A program made the position numbers and the translations under genes. Below the pieces are notes generated by a model, which was not told the origin of the DNA, searched no databases, and was given only the letters and a program-made list of their open reading frames with translations. This document shows, one piece after another, positions 17,958-27,148 of a stretch of 64,000 nucleotides of DNA (position 1 is the stretch's first letter; the number at the start of each line of letters is the position of its first letter). Source of the DNA: an uncultured Kiritimatiellota bacterium (GTDB lineage: Bacteria > Verrucomicrobiota > Kiritimatiellia > RFP12 > UBA1067); contig CAKUCX010000014.1 of the NCBI GenBank assembly GCA_934643865.1, forward strand, positions 3,589 to 67,588, written 5' to 3'.

Positions 17958-19160
17958 ATGGGTTTCCGCGTCGCCATCCTCATGGAATCGTCCTTGGAAA
18001 TCTCGCGCGATCTGCTGCGCGGGATCATCCGCCACGTGCGCGCATCCGAGCCCTGGACACTCGACATCACGCCGGGCGGCATCGGCGACCAGCGCCTCCC
18101 CGAATCCTGGCGGGGGGACGGCATCATCGCCCGCATCCCCTCCGTGGCGGAGGCCGCCCGCCTCGCGGCCTGCCCCGTCCCCAAGGTCATCCTCGACCCG
18201 CAGGGCCCCTTCGCGGCCCCCGGCCACCCGCTCGCCGCCTGCGCCCGCGTGGAAAGCGACCACGGGGCGATCGGGCGCGTCGCCGCCGGCCATCTGCTCG
18301 GGCGCGGCTTCCGGCACTTCGCCTACGTCGGCCCCACCCTCTCCTCCTCGCCGCAGATGGCCTACGACGCGACGGGGCTTGCCGAACCGAACTGGTCGCT
18401 CGCCCGGCGGGACGCCTTTCTCGCCGCGCTGGCCGCCGAGGGGCACGGCGCCGCCGTCTACCCGCGCCCCCGCACGCGCCGCGCCGCCGTGAACTGGAAC
18501 CTGGAGATGCCCGCGCTCGTCCAGTGGCTGCTGCGTCTGCCGCGCCCGCTGGCCGTCTTCACGCCGCACGACGCGCGCGGGCGGCAGATCCTCGACGCCT
18601 GCCACGCCGCCCGCCTCCCCGTCCCCTACCAGGTCGCCGTCCTCGGCGTCAACGACGACTCCACGCTCTGCGAGACCGCCCTGCCGCCCCTGTCGTCCAT
18701 CCGTCTGGACGCCGTGGCGGCGGGCCGGCGCGCCGCCGAGATGCTCGACGCGCTCATGGCGGGCCGCCGCCCGGCGCCCTGGCACCACCGCTACGGCTGC
18801 CTCGGCGTGACGGCGCGGGACTCCACCGCCGCCATGCAGACCGACGACGCCGTGGCCATCGCCGTCCTGGAGGACATCCGCACGGCGTGCGGCTTCAACC
18901 TGCGCGTGGGCGAAGTGGCCGCCCGTCACGGCTTCACCGTGCGCGCGCTTGAAAAGCGCTTCCGCCGCGCCATCGGGCAGAGCGTGGGCGCCGTCATCCG
19001 CACGACCTGCCTCGACCACGTGCGCCGCCTCGTCACGGAGAGCGACCGCCCCTTCGGCGACATCGCCCGCGCCTGCGGCCAACTCAGCGCCGCGCACCTC
19101 GCCGCCGCGTTCAAGGCCCGCTTCGGCGAGACGATGACCGCCGCGCGCGCGCGCCGATGA
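17958..19160 (+). CDS. XylR-type AraC family transcriptional regulator
   Basis: The 400-residue protein starts at ATG 17958 with GFRVAILMESSLEISRDLLRG, the start of a periplasmic-binding-protein-like (LacI-type) sensor domain that runs to about residue 280 and includes AVLGVNDDSTLCETALPPLSSI. An AraC-type double helix-turn-helix occupies the last 100 residues (VGEVAARHGFTVRALEKRFRRAIG, then FGDIARACGQLSAAHLAAAFKARFG). This architecture is that of XylR-like sugar regulators. It is divergent from the 17801-8267 glycosidase operon, which it probably controls in response to a released sugar. The -10 box ends 10 bp before the ATG, so the leader is very short. Confidence 0.9.
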   Translation: MGFRVAILMESSLEISRDLLRGIIRHVRASEPWTLDITPGGIGDQRLPESWRGDGIIARIPSVAEAARLAACPVPKVILDPQGPFAAPGHPLAACARVESDHGAIGRVAAGHLLGRGFRHFAYVGPTLSSSPQMAYDATGLAEPNWSLARRDAFLAALAAEGHGAAVYPRPRTRRAAVNWNLEMPALVQWLLRLPRPLAVFTPHDARGRQILDACHAARLPVPYQVAVLGVNDDSTLCETALPPLSSIRLDAVAAGRRAAEMLDALMAGRRPAPWHHRYGCLGVTARDSTAAMQTDDAVAIAVLEDIRTACGFNLRVGEVAARHGFTVRALEKRFRRAIGQSVGAVIRTTCLDHVRRLVTESDRPFGDIARACGQLSAAHLAAAFKARFGETMTAARARR

Positions 19161-19182
19161 CGCCCCCCCCCCGGCGCGGCGC

Positions 19183-19211
19183 TTTACGCCACGTCGGGGG
19201 TTTGGTACAAT
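19183..19211 (+). promoter_or_regulatory. Promoter of the hybrid histidine kinase gene
   Basis: TTTACG, a 17-bp spacer and TACAAT preceded by TGG (extended -10). The predicted leader is about 60 nt, ending in GGAGG 5 nt before ATG 19276. A run of ten C (19163-19172) lies just upstream, after the regulator stop codon. Confidence 0.6.
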
Positions 19212-19275
19212 CCTCGAAGGCAGGGGGGATGCGAGGGGCGTCGCCCGGACAACGCGAAACGGGGCCGGAGGGCAC

Positions 19276-22200
19276 ATGCGACAGATTGGCAGGCTGGCGG
19301 CGGCGAGGGGTCTTTGCGCTTTCTGCATGGCGTTCGCCTCCTGCGCGCCGGCCGCCGCCTCCGGCATCCCCGCCCCCCGCGCCGTCACCGTCGCCGAGAC
19401 GCTCGGCGACATGTCCGGCGACGACGGAGCGGCGCCGGGCGCGGCCTACTGCAGGCAGGTCATGGAGCATCTCTTCGAGAAGGCGCACCTCACAGCCGTG
19501 CGCGTCCGGCATGCCGACCGCCGTCCGGCCGCCGACGTCGTCTTCGCGGCCTTCCGCACGCCTGAGCTTCTCAGGTCGTTCAACATCCCCTTCCAGCCAC
19601 TCTGCCGCATCCGCTTCGCCCTCTACGCGACGCCCGCGCGCGCCCGGGCGCTCCGCGCGGCGGCGCCGCCGGACTGGCCGTCGCTGCGCGTCGCCTTCGC
19701 GCCGGCACCCTGCGGCGCCGACGACGGCCTCAAACGGTTCTTCGAGACGAGCGGTATCCCGCACACGCCCGTCGCATGCCCGACGCGCGCCGCCGCCGCG
19801 CAGGCCGTCGAACGCGGCGAGGCGGACCTGCTCTTCCTCGCCGCCGCCGCAGGGCGCCGGCCGCCCGGGCTCGAACAGGTCGTCAAGATCGGGGAGCGCA
19901 ACGTCTACTTCGCCGTCAGCCGCGAACGCGGCGACCTCTTCCGCCTTCTGACGGAAACGTACCGCGCCTGCTACGTCGGCGAGCCCGGCCTGTTCGACAC
20001 CTGGCGGAAGGCGCACTTCGGCGTCGAGCCGCCGACGAACCGCGTGCGCGTCGCGGCCTTCGCCTATCCGGGCGTCTTCCAGCGTCTGGGCAAGGCCCGT
20101 CCGCAGGGACGCCTGGCGGACTGGATGGAGATCCTCGCGCGCGAAAAGGGCTGGACGGTCGACTGGGTCTGCGGCACCTACGCGCAGGGCGCGGACGACG
20201 TGGCGGCGGGCCGGCTCGACCTCGCCTACGGCATCGCCGACACGCCCGCCAACCGCGCGCGCTTCGCCTTTCCGCCCGTGCCGGTCGGCTATCGCCAGCT
20301 CATTCTCTGGACGCCGCGCGACGCGCCCTATGTCCCGAACGACGCGACGACGTGGTCGGGCATGCGCATCGCCCACCTGCAGGGGTCGCCCACCGCGCAG
20401 CAGCTGCGGGACATGCTGCGCGCGCGCGGGGTCGCCGCCGCGTTCGTCCCCTACGAGAACGAGGCCGACCTCCTCGCGGCCTACCACCGCCGCGCGGTCG
20501 ACGCCGTCATCGCGGCGGCGTGCGACGGCCTTCTCTACGAAAAGCGACTCCTGGTGCAGATCCCCGAGCCCGCCTACCTCTGCACGGCCAAGGGCAACGC
20601 GCGCCTGGCCGCCGCGCTCGCCGACGCGCTCGGCAGCCTCACGCGCCGGGAGACGCACTTCGTCCGGGGCCTCGCCGTGCAGCACCGGATCGTCAAGGAC
20701 TTCGATCTCTCCGCCTACACGAAGGCCGAACGCGACTGGCTCACGGCGCGGCGCCTGGCGGGCGGCTACGTGACCGTCGCCTTTTCGCCGCGCGACGCCG
20801 ACGGGCGGGACTTCGGCGGCGGCCTCGAAGGCCACGGGAAGGTGATCTTCGAGGAGATCTCCCGTCGCACGGGCCTCCAGTTCCGCATGGCGCCGCCGAC
20901 GGACGTCAAGACGGCCCGGACGCGGTTTCTGCGCGGGGAGACGCCCCTCTGGGCGGCGTATCCGCTGACCTTCGACGAAGACTTCTACGGCTTCGGGGAA
21001 AAGGTCTTCTCCTTCACGATTCCACAGCTCTACTCGCGGCGGGCGGGCCTCCCGAAAAACATCATCGCCACGGGGAAGATCGCCGTGAACAGGCAAAACG
21101 CCGCATCTGTCTCGGCCTGCTGCCAGCCCGACCTCATCGACCGCCTCGTCTTCTGCGACGGCGTCCGCGACTGCTACCGCGCACTCCTGGACCGCCGCGC
21201 CGACTGCACGGTCGTGCCCATCTCCCTCGGCGGGCGCGTCATCGAGGCGCTGGGCTGCGGGCGTCAGGTCGAGAACGAAGTCTTCGACGGCATGCGCGAC
21301 CGCGACGCCTACGAGCTCGTCGCCGGCCCGAAGGCGCCGCCGGAGCTCGTGTCGATCATCCGCAAGGCCGCGCAGAGCGTCGACCGCGCGCGCATCAAGG
21401 AGTTCTTCGTCATGGGCGAGCTCGCGCGCCAGCGGGACGCCAACTTCCGCGAACGCTACATGGGCATGACCTCCGCCCAGGTGGGGAAGGTCTTCTCGGC
21501 GCTCGCGCTCGTCGTCCTCGTCTCCGTTCTGGTCGCGCTCATCCTCCTCGTCCGCGCGGTCGAACGGGAGCGCGGAGACCGGCGGCGGATCGCGGCCGAA
21601 CGCGACCGCGCCCTCGCGGCGGAAAAGGCGAAGAGCCTCTTCTTCTCGTCCGTCTCGCACGACATCCGCACGCCGCTCAACGCCCTCATCGGCTTTTCCG
21701 AGCTTCTTGAGCAGGGCGTGGACGACAAGGCGGAGCTCGGCCGCTACGTCGCGACGATCCGGTCGAGCGGCAGGATGCTCGCGCGCCTCGTCAACGACAT
21801 CCTCGACCTCTCCAAGCTCGAAAGCGGCAAGCTGGAGATCCTCAAGGAGCCGACCGACGCGGCGGCCCTTGCGCGCGAAGTGGCGGCCGCGTTCGACGTG
21901 ACGCGCGCCAACAAGGCGCTCGCGTTCACCGAGGACATCGCGCCGATGCCGCGCGTGCAGGTCGACCCCCAGCGCCTCCGCCAGATTCTCCACAACCTCC
22001 TCTCGAATGCGTTCAAGTACACGTCTGAGGGCGGCGTGGCCCTCCGCACGGCCTGGCGGGACGGCACGTTCACGCTCGCCGTCGAAGACACGGGCAAGGG
22101 CATCTCGCAGGAGGACATCGCCCGCATCCTCCAGCCGTTCGAGCAGGTCGTCGACCGCAACCACCGCGACGGGACGGGGCTCGGGCTCTCCATCTGCCAG

Positions 22201-22800
22201 CGCCTCGCCGCGCTCATGGGCGGCGAACTGACGATCACCTCGGAAGTCGGCAGGGGATCGACGTTCACGGTCACGCTGCGGCACGTCGAGGTTGCGGAGG
22301 AAGACGCGGCGGCGTGCGCGCCCGCCTCGGACGCGCGGCCTCCGTCCGCGCCCGCCGCCTCGCCGCACGTCCTCGTCGTCGACGACTCGTCGGTGAACCG
22401 GCTTGTCCTCAAGTCGATGCTCGCGCGATGCGGCGTCTCCCGACCCCTTCTCGCCAAGAACGGGAAGGCGGCGCTTGAGCTCCTCCGGAAGGACCCGTCC
22501 GTCGACCTCGTCCTGACCGACTTCTGGATGCCGGAGATGGACGGCGAGGCGCTTGTCGCGGCCATCCGCGCCGACGCGGCGCGCCGGCACCTGCCGGTCT
22601 ACCTCATCACGGCGGACGTCGAAACCGTCGCGCAGCACAGGGAACGCGGCTTTACCGGCGTCCTGCTGAAGCCCGTCACGCTCGCCGCCGTCAAAGAGCT
22701 GCTGGACCATCCCCATCCCCCCCCCCCCCCCCATTTGCGGCCGGCGCGCGGGTCGGGTGCGGGGAAGGGGCTTCTGGCGCGGCTGACGGGGCGTCGCTAG
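19276..22800 (+). CDS. Hybrid sensor histidine kinase with periplasmic SBP-type sensors
   Basis: This 1174-residue membrane kinase has a signal-like N-terminus. A long periplasmic part (about 40-735) reads as three successive solute-binding-protein type 3 modules, as in BvgS/EvgS (VRVAAFAYPGVFQRLG and VTVAFSPRDADGRDFGG begin the second and third). One transmembrane helix lies near 740-760. HisKA has the phospho-acceptor in SVSHDIRTPLNALIGF (about 795), HATPase has EDTGKGISQEDI and GTGLGLSICQRL, and a receiver domain has its aspartate in LVLTDFWMPEMDGE (about 1081). There is no Hpt domain, and no response regulator lies next door. The extreme C-terminus is encoded through a 16-base C run. Ligand unknown. 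Confidence 0.93.
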   Translation: MRQIGRLAAARGLCAFCMAFASCAPAAASGIPAPRAVTVAETLGDMSGDDGAAPGAAYCRQVMEHLFEKAHLTAVRVRHADRRPAADVVFAAFRTPELLRSFNIPFQPLCRIRFALYATPARARALRAAAPPDWPSLRVAFAPAPCGADDGLKRFFETSGIPHTPVACPTRAAAAQAVERGEADLLFLAAAAGRRPPGLEQVVKIGERNVYFAVSRERGDLFRLLTETYRACYVGEPGLFDTWRKAHFGVEPPTNRVRVAAFAYPGVFQRLGKARPQGRLADWMEILAREKGWTVDWVCGTYAQGADDVAAGRLDLAYGIADTPANRARFAFPPVPVGYRQLILWTPRDAPYVPNDATTWSGMRIAHLQGSPTAQQLRDMLRARGVAAAFVPYENEADLLAAYHRRAVDAVIAAACDGLLYEKRLLVQIPEPAYLCTAKGNARLAAALADALGSLTRRETHFVRGLAVQHRIVKDFDLSAYTKAERDWLTARRLAGGYVTVAFSPRDADGRDFGGGLEGHGKVIFEEISRRTGLQFRMAPPTDVKTARTRFLRGETPLWAAYPLTFDEDFYGFGEKVFSFTIPQLYSRRAGLPKNIIATGKIAVNRQNAASVSACCQPDLIDRLVFCDGVRDCYRALLDRRADCTVVPISLGGRVIEALGCGRQVENEVFDGMRDRDAYELVAGPKAPPELVSIIRKAAQSVDRARIKEFFVMGELARQRDANFRERYMGMTSAQVGKVFSALALVVLVSVLVALILLVRAVERERGDRRRIAAERDRALAAEKAKSLFFSSVSHDIRTPLNALIGFSELLEQGVDDKAELGRYVATIRSSGRMLARLVNDILDLSKLESGKLEILKEPTDAAALAREVAAAFDVTRANKALAFTEDIAPMPRVQVDPQRLRQILHNLLSNAFKYTSEGGVALRTAWRDGTFTLAVEDTGKGISQEDIARILQPFEQVVDRNHRDGTGLGLSICQRLAALMGGELTITSEVGRGSTFTVTLRHVEVAEEDAAACAPASDARPPSAPAASPHVLVVDDSSVNRLVLKSMLARCGVSRPLLAKNGKAALELLRKDPSVDLVLTDFWMPEMDGEALVAAIRADAARRHLPVYLITADVETVAQHRERGFTGVLLKPVTLAAVKELLDHPHPPPPPHLRPARGSGAGKGLLARLTGRR
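22717..22732 (+). repeat. 16-base poly-C tract inside the kinase 3' end
   Basis: An uninterrupted run of 16 C encodes a short polyproline near residue 1148, after the receiver domain. A one-base slip would change only the last 20 or so residues. It is the longest such tract inside a gene in this window. Confidence 0.9.
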
Positions 22801-22813
22801 AAGAAACGCCCGC

Positions 22814-23545
22814 CTAGGAGACGAGCGTCCCGACGGCCTCGCCGCGGACCACCCGCTCCAGGGCGTCGCCGTCGAAGAAGTCGAAGACGATGATCGGGAT
22901 GTCGTTGTCCATGCAGAGCGCGAACGCCGCCGAGTCCATCACCTTCAGGCGCTTCTCCAGCGCGGTCTCGTACTTGAGCGAGCCGTACTTCTTCGCCTGG
23001 GGGTCCTTCATCGGGTCGGCCGTGTAGATGCCGTCGACCTTCGTGGCCTTGAGGAGCGCGTCGGCGCCGATCTCGCTCGCGCGCAGCGCGGCCGCCGAGT
23101 CGGTCGAGAAGTAGGGATTGCCCGTGCCGCCGGCGAAGATGACGACGCGCCCCTTCTCGAAGTGGCGGATGGCCTTGCGCTGGATGAACGGCTCGGCGAG
23201 CTTCGGCATCTCGATGGACGTCATCACGCGCGTCGGCACACCGATCGTCTCCAGCGCGTTCATCATCGCAAGCCCGTTGATGATCGTCGCGAGCATCCCC
23301 ATCGAGTCGCCCACGACGCGGTTCACGCCGTTCTTCGCGCCGGAAAGGCCCCGGAAGATGTTGCCGCCGCCCAGCACGATCCCCACCTCGCACCCGAGCG
23401 CGTGGATCTTCCGCACGCGCTCGGCCATGAAGGCGAGGCGCTCGGCGTCGATGCAGTCGCCCTTCTCGCGATTCTTCAGCACCTCGCCCGAGAGTTTGAG
23501 GAGGATGCGTCTGTACTTGAGCTTCGGCGACGGTTCCTGTTCCAT
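22814..23545 (-). CDS. pyrH: Uridylate kinase (UMP kinase)
   Basis: The enzyme phosphorylates UMP to UDP with ATP in pyrimidine nucleotide synthesis, as a cytoplasmic hexamer. The 243-residue protein has the amino-acid-kinase fold signatures LLKLSGEVL, IVLGGGNIFRG, FAGGTGNPYFSTDSAA with the conserved STD, and KVDGIYTADP. Length is normal for the family. It is convergent with the histidine kinase (13 bp apart) and has its own promoter overlapping the nth stop codon. Confidence 0.97.
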   Translation of the reverse strand: MEQEPSPKLKYRRILLKLSGEVLKNREKGDCIDAERLAFMAERVRKIHALGCEVGIVLGGGNIFRGLSGAKNGVNRVVGDSMGMLATIINGLAMMNALETIGVPTRVMTSIEMPKLAEPFIQRKAIRHFEKGRVVIFAGGTGNPYFSTDSAAALRASEIGADALLKATKVDGIYTADPMKDPQAKKYGSLKYETALEKRLKVMDSAAFALCMDNDIPIIVFDFFDGDALERVVRGEAVGTLVS

Positions 23546-23632
23546 GGCGGCCCTTCGGTTATCAATTAAAGGTTGGCGGATGAACTGGCATGCGGTCTGG
23601 GGGACCGTTCCCCCTTCCGACGCCGGGGAGAT

Positions 23633-23641
23633 AGTCTATCA
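23633..23641 (-). promoter_or_regulatory. Extended -10 promoter of pyrH
   Basis: Minus-strand TGATAGACT, overlapping the TGA stop of nth. The leader would be about 80 nt and includes a GC-rich inverted repeat near 23598-23614. Confidence 0.5.
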
Positions 23642-24313
23642 CAATTCCGGGCGACCCTGCGGACAATGGCGCGCGAGGGGGCAGCCGCCGCAGCGCGGGC
23701 CGCGCGGCGCGCAGCGGGTCTGGCCGAACGAGACGAGATGCGAGTTCCACGTCTTCCAGTACTTCACCGGCAGGATCCGCCGCAGGGCCATCTCCGTCTC
23801 GAACGGCGTCTTCGTCCGGACGAGCCCGAGGCGGTTCGAGATGCGGTGGACGTGGACGTCGACGCAGATCGCGGGCAGGCCGAAGCCCACCGCCACCGTG
23901 AGGTTCGCGGTCTTGCGCCCCACGCCCGGCAGCTCGCACAGCTCCTCGACCGTCTGCGGCAGCACGCCGCCGAACTTCTCCCGCAGCACGCCCGGAAGCG
24001 CCTTGAGATGGCGGGCCTTGGCGCGGAAGAAGCCGACGGGGAAGATGAGTTTCTCGATCTCCGCCTGCGTGAGGCGGTCGAGGTCCGCCGGGGTGAACAC
24101 GTCCCCCGCACCCGCCGCGAAGAGCCGCCGCACGGCCCCCGCCGTGCATTGGTCCTTCGTGCGCGCCGAGAGGATCGTCCCCACGAGGACGCAGAACGGG
24201 TCGTGCGTCTGCGCCTCGACGAGTTCGATGATGGGCGAGCGGTGGGCCTGGAACGCCCGCTTCAGAAGGCGGTCAACCGCCGGAATGTCCCGGGCCGTCA
24301 TCGCCGTTCTCAC
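23639..24313 (-). CDS. nth: Endonuclease III (DNA glycosylase/AP lyase)
   Basis: The enzyme removes oxidised pyrimidines in base excision repair. The 224-residue protein carries the helix-hairpin-helix LPGVGRKTAN with the catalytic lysine, the catalytic aspartate in CVDVHVHRISNRL, and a C-terminal 4Fe-4S cluster motif C-x6-C-x2-C-x5-C (CAPRGPRCGGCPLARHC). The first possible start is GTG 24313, which overlaps the preceding GH106-like stop as GTGA. ATG 24301 (MTARDIPAV) is an alternative. Its place behind a secreted glycosidase is unusual and probably reflects operon shuffling. Confidence 0.96.
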   Translation of the reverse strand: MRTAMTARDIPAVDRLLKRAFQAHRSPIIELVEAQTHDPFCVLVGTILSARTKDQCTAGAVRRLFAAGAGDVFTPADLDRLTQAEIEKLIFPVGFFRAKARHLKALPGVLREKFGGVLPQTVEELCELPGVGRKTANLTVAVGFGLPAICVDVHVHRISNRLGLVRTKTPFETEMALRRILPVKYWKTWNSHLVSFGQTRCAPRGPRCGGCPLARHCPQGRPEL

Positions 24314-26817
24314 CGAAGCGACACGGGGCCGTAGAGCCCGCAGGGGTCAAGCGCGTCGTTCGCGGAATAGCCCGCCGTGATCTGCGGGAAGCCCCACGCG
24401 CCGCGCGCGTCGTTGTGCGGCCCCGCCTTGTACGCGAGGCAGCTCTTCGTGACGCGCCGCTCGGGCGGCACGAGGCAGTCGCCGATGAGACGGTTGCGCC
24501 ACGTGTTCGTGACGCGCACCTCCAGCTCGTTCGCGCCGGTCCTGAGCGCCGCCGCCGGCACCTTCGCGTACCACGGCGCGCACCAGACGACGCCGCACGC
24601 GACGCCGTTCACGAAGACCTCCGCGACGCCCCCCTCCACGTGGCCGAGCATGAGGAGGCGGTCGCCCGTCACGGCGTCGAGCGAAAACGCCGTGCGGTAA
24701 TGCGCCGTGCCCGAGAAGTGGCGGATCTCGGCGTCGTCGCTCTTCGTCCAGTCGCCGAGGCGCGGGAACGGACGCCCGCCGACGTCGATCGACCAGGGGC
24801 CGTCGAGCGCGCGTCCGCCCGTGAGCGGCACATGCCGCATGACGGGCGGCGTCTCCGGCCGCCCCCGGGCCGGAAGGTCCGACGTCGGGCGGAAGACGAC
24901 GAAGATCGACCCGTCGCGCGCGAAGGCGAGCGGCACCTTCGTGCGCCCGTCGGCCGTCGCCGCCGCCTCCGTTGCCCGGCGGCGGTTGCCCGTGACGGGG
25001 TCCCAGAGCTCGCACACCTTGCCCGCGACGCGGAACGTCACGCTGCCGCGCCCCGTGCCGGAGGTCGTCACGAAGTAGATGTCCGTCCCGTCCGCCGTGC
25101 GGCGGTGGACGACGTCGTTGAAGTCGCCCTCGAAGTCGGGCGGCGGCAGCGGAGGCCACGCCGCGCCCGGCGCGGTCGCGTCGACGAAGGCCGCGTAGCG
25201 GCCCTTCAGGCCGAGCGTCTCGTCGTTCAGGATGTCGTAGTTGTAGCCGCGCGGGATCACCACGCGCGCCCCGTCCCACGGCACGTCGCGGTAGCGCCCC
25301 CAGTGGCGGTAGGGGGTGCTACCCGCGTACACGGCGAGGTCGACGACGGGCTTGCCCGCCTGCAGAAGCGTCTGGCACCGCGCGAGGTAGGCGATGAAGG
25401 CGTGCGCCGCGTGGTGCCACGTCACGTTGCGGTTGATGTGCGTCCCGGCGAAGTATTCGATGCCGGGCCGCCCGAACGCGGCGGGCGAGCAGGTGAACGT
25501 GTGCCACACGAAGTGGTTGATGCCGTCGACGAAGGCGTCGTCCGCACTCCGCTTGAGGCGGCTCGGCAGCATGTTCCAGTGGTAATCCATCGTCGTGAAC
25601 GCCTCGGCCGACGCGCGCGGGAGGCCGTAGATGCGCGCGGCGTTCGCGGCGGCGACGTTGTGGGCGTGCCCCGCGTGGTGGGCGGGGGCGACGGGCCAGA
25701 ACTCGCCTTGCGGCATGTCGTTGACGCCCAGGAACGCGAGCTGGTCCGCCTCGCGGAAGACGCTCGGGCTGCGGTTCCACGGGCCGCCGCTTTCCGAGTA
25801 GAGTTTGAGCCCGCGCGCGTGGGCAAGCCGCCGCACCGTCCCGTAGAAGTTCTCCCGGAAGAGGTCGTTGCGCACGCGGCGGAAGTCGCGCAGCAGCGCG
25901 TCCGCGCGCGCCGTCTCGGAGGGGGGGACGAAGCCCGCGAGAAGCGGCAGCTGCGGACGCAGCGCGTAGCCCGCGCGTGCGGCGAACGCGGCCTCCAGGG
26001 CGGGCGTCCACGTGGGGACCGCCCCTTCCCAGCTCACCGAGTAGACGTGCGTGAACGTCGTCCCCACGAGGGGACCGAGCGCCGCGCAGAGCGGGTCGAG
26101 GATGCGCGTCACGTGGCGCGCGACGGCGTCGGCGTCGATGACGTCCACGTCGAAGGGGCGCTTCGGGATCGCGCAATAGCCGAAGCGCAGGCGCACGGCG
26201 CGCCCGCCCGGCGTCCCCGCCGGGCACGTCGCGACGCGCGCCTCGCCGCGATCGCGCGCCCAGCGGTCCGTCACGCCGCCCGCGTCCCGCCAGCCCGCCT
26301 TCAGGGCCGTCCCCGCCGGCACGGTCACGGTGAGCGTGCAGATGTCGTGGTAGTTCTCGTAGTCGGCGGGGACGGCATCGACGTCGACACCGCACACGAG
26401 CCGCTTCGGCCCGTCCGGGCCCGTCTTCCACGGCCCCTTCAGCGACCCGCCGCAGTCGGAGAGGTTCATCGTAAAGGAAAGGCCGAGCCGCGCGCATTCG
26501 CGCACCGCGAAGGCGACCATCTCGTACCATGCGGGGCTCGCGAACGCAAGTTTCACCTCGGGCTTCCAGACGCGTGTGTCGTAGCCGCGCGGGTCGAGCA
26601 GCAGAAGGCCGCCGAAGCCCATCCTCTTCATGGCCTCCAGGTCGGCCGTCGCCGTCGCGCGGTCGACGTTGCCGTTCACCCAGTACCAGTAGCACCAGGG
26701 CCTTGCCGCGTCGGGCGGCGCCACGAAGTCTTCGTAGAGCCCGGCCTGCGCCGCCGAGGCCCACAGGCCCAGCGCCGCGACGCATCCGGCCCGCAGCGTC
26801 CGTCCCAGAACGCTCAC
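24310..26817 (-). CDS. Secreted GH106-like glycoside hydrolase (putative alpha-L-rhamnosidase)
   Basis: The 835-residue protein begins at GTG 26817, overlapping the upstream stop as GTGA. A signal peptide (MSVLGRTLRAGCVAALGLWASAAQA) follows. The mature N-terminus (FVAPPDAARPWCYWYWVNGNVD, then DLEAMKRMGFGGLLLLD) is characteristic of GH106, where a TIM barrel is followed by beta domains. The C-terminal jelly roll (LLMLGHVEGGVAEVFVNGVACG, ELEVRVTNTWRNRLIG) matches the GH2-like sugar-binding domain of that family. Predicted substrate is a terminal alpha-L-rhamnosyl residue of plant or bacterial polysaccharide. Family assignment is from motif layout, not alignment. Confidence 0.85.
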   Translation of the reverse strand: MSVLGRTLRAGCVAALGLWASAAQAGLYEDFVAPPDAARPWCYWYWVNGNVDRATATADLEAMKRMGFGGLLLLDPRGYDTRVWKPEVKLAFASPAWYEMVAFAVRECARLGLSFTMNLSDCGGSLKGPWKTGPDGPKRLVCGVDVDAVPADYENYHDICTLTVTVPAGTALKAGWRDAGGVTDRWARDRGEARVATCPAGTPGGRAVRLRFGYCAIPKRPFDVDVIDADAVARHVTRILDPLCAALGPLVGTTFTHVYSVSWEGAVPTWTPALEAAFAARAGYALRPQLPLLAGFVPPSETARADALLRDFRRVRNDLFRENFYGTVRRLAHARGLKLYSESGGPWNRSPSVFREADQLAFLGVNDMPQGEFWPVAPAHHAGHAHNVAAANAARIYGLPRASAEAFTTMDYHWNMLPSRLKRSADDAFVDGINHFVWHTFTCSPAAFGRPGIEYFAGTHINRNVTWHHAAHAFIAYLARCQTLLQAGKPVVDLAVYAGSTPYRHWGRYRDVPWDGARVVIPRGYNYDILNDETLGLKGRYAAFVDATAPGAAWPPLPPPDFEGDFNDVVHRRTADGTDIYFVTTSGTGRGSVTFRVAGKVCELWDPVTGNRRRATEAAATADGRTKVPLAFARDGSIFVVFRPTSDLPARGRPETPPVMRHVPLTGGRALDGPWSIDVGGRPFPRLGDWTKSDDAEIRHFSGTAHYRTAFSLDAVTGDRLLMLGHVEGGVAEVFVNGVACGVVWCAPWYAKVPAAALRTGANELEVRVTNTWRNRLIGDCLVPPERRVTKSCLAYKAGPHNDARGAWGFPQITAGYSANDALDPCGLYGPVSLR

Positions 26818-27143
26818 CGCCGCGCCCCTTCCCCTTGCGGCACCGCGCCGTTCGCCGCGCGCGCCTTGCGCGCGTAGTGGAGGTAGAGCGCAAGGTCGGT
26901 CGAGACGAGCGCCATGTCGACGAGGTAGACGAAGCAAAGCCAGTCGTTGCCGGGATTTGCGTCGAGGAGCCGCGCGAGGATGCCCCCCACATAGCCGAGA
27001 AGGACGATGGTCATGAACATCGGGCTCTTGCCCGCCACGCCCTTCCCGCTGTGGCCGGACTTGTAGGTGCGCGCAATCGCGAACGGCCACGAGAAGCCGA
27101 AGGCGAAGAGCATGAAGAATTCGCAGAATTGGGAGATGTCCAT
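26814..27143 (-). CDS. Small membrane protein with three predicted helices (SemiSWEET/PQ-loop-like)
   Basis: This 109-residue protein has hydrophobic helices at about 5-22, 45-62 and 68-88. The conserved-looking start FCEFFMLFAFGFSWPFAIARTYKSG and GKSPMFMTIVLLGYVGGI resemble small bacterial membrane proteins related to the PQ-loop/SemiSWEET fold, where a proline in the first helix and a K-S-x-x-GKS loop recur. A transport role is inferred only. The start at 27143 follows the heptamer repeat directly and no Shine-Dalgarno is seen. Its stop overlaps the GTG of the GH106-like gene. Confidence 0.7.
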   Translation of the reverse strand: MDISQFCEFFMLFAFGFSWPFAIARTYKSGHSGKGVAGKSPMFMTIVLLGYVGGILARLLDANPGNDWLCFVYLVDMALVSTDLALYLHYARKARAANGAVPQGEGARR

Positions 27144-27148
27144 GTCGA

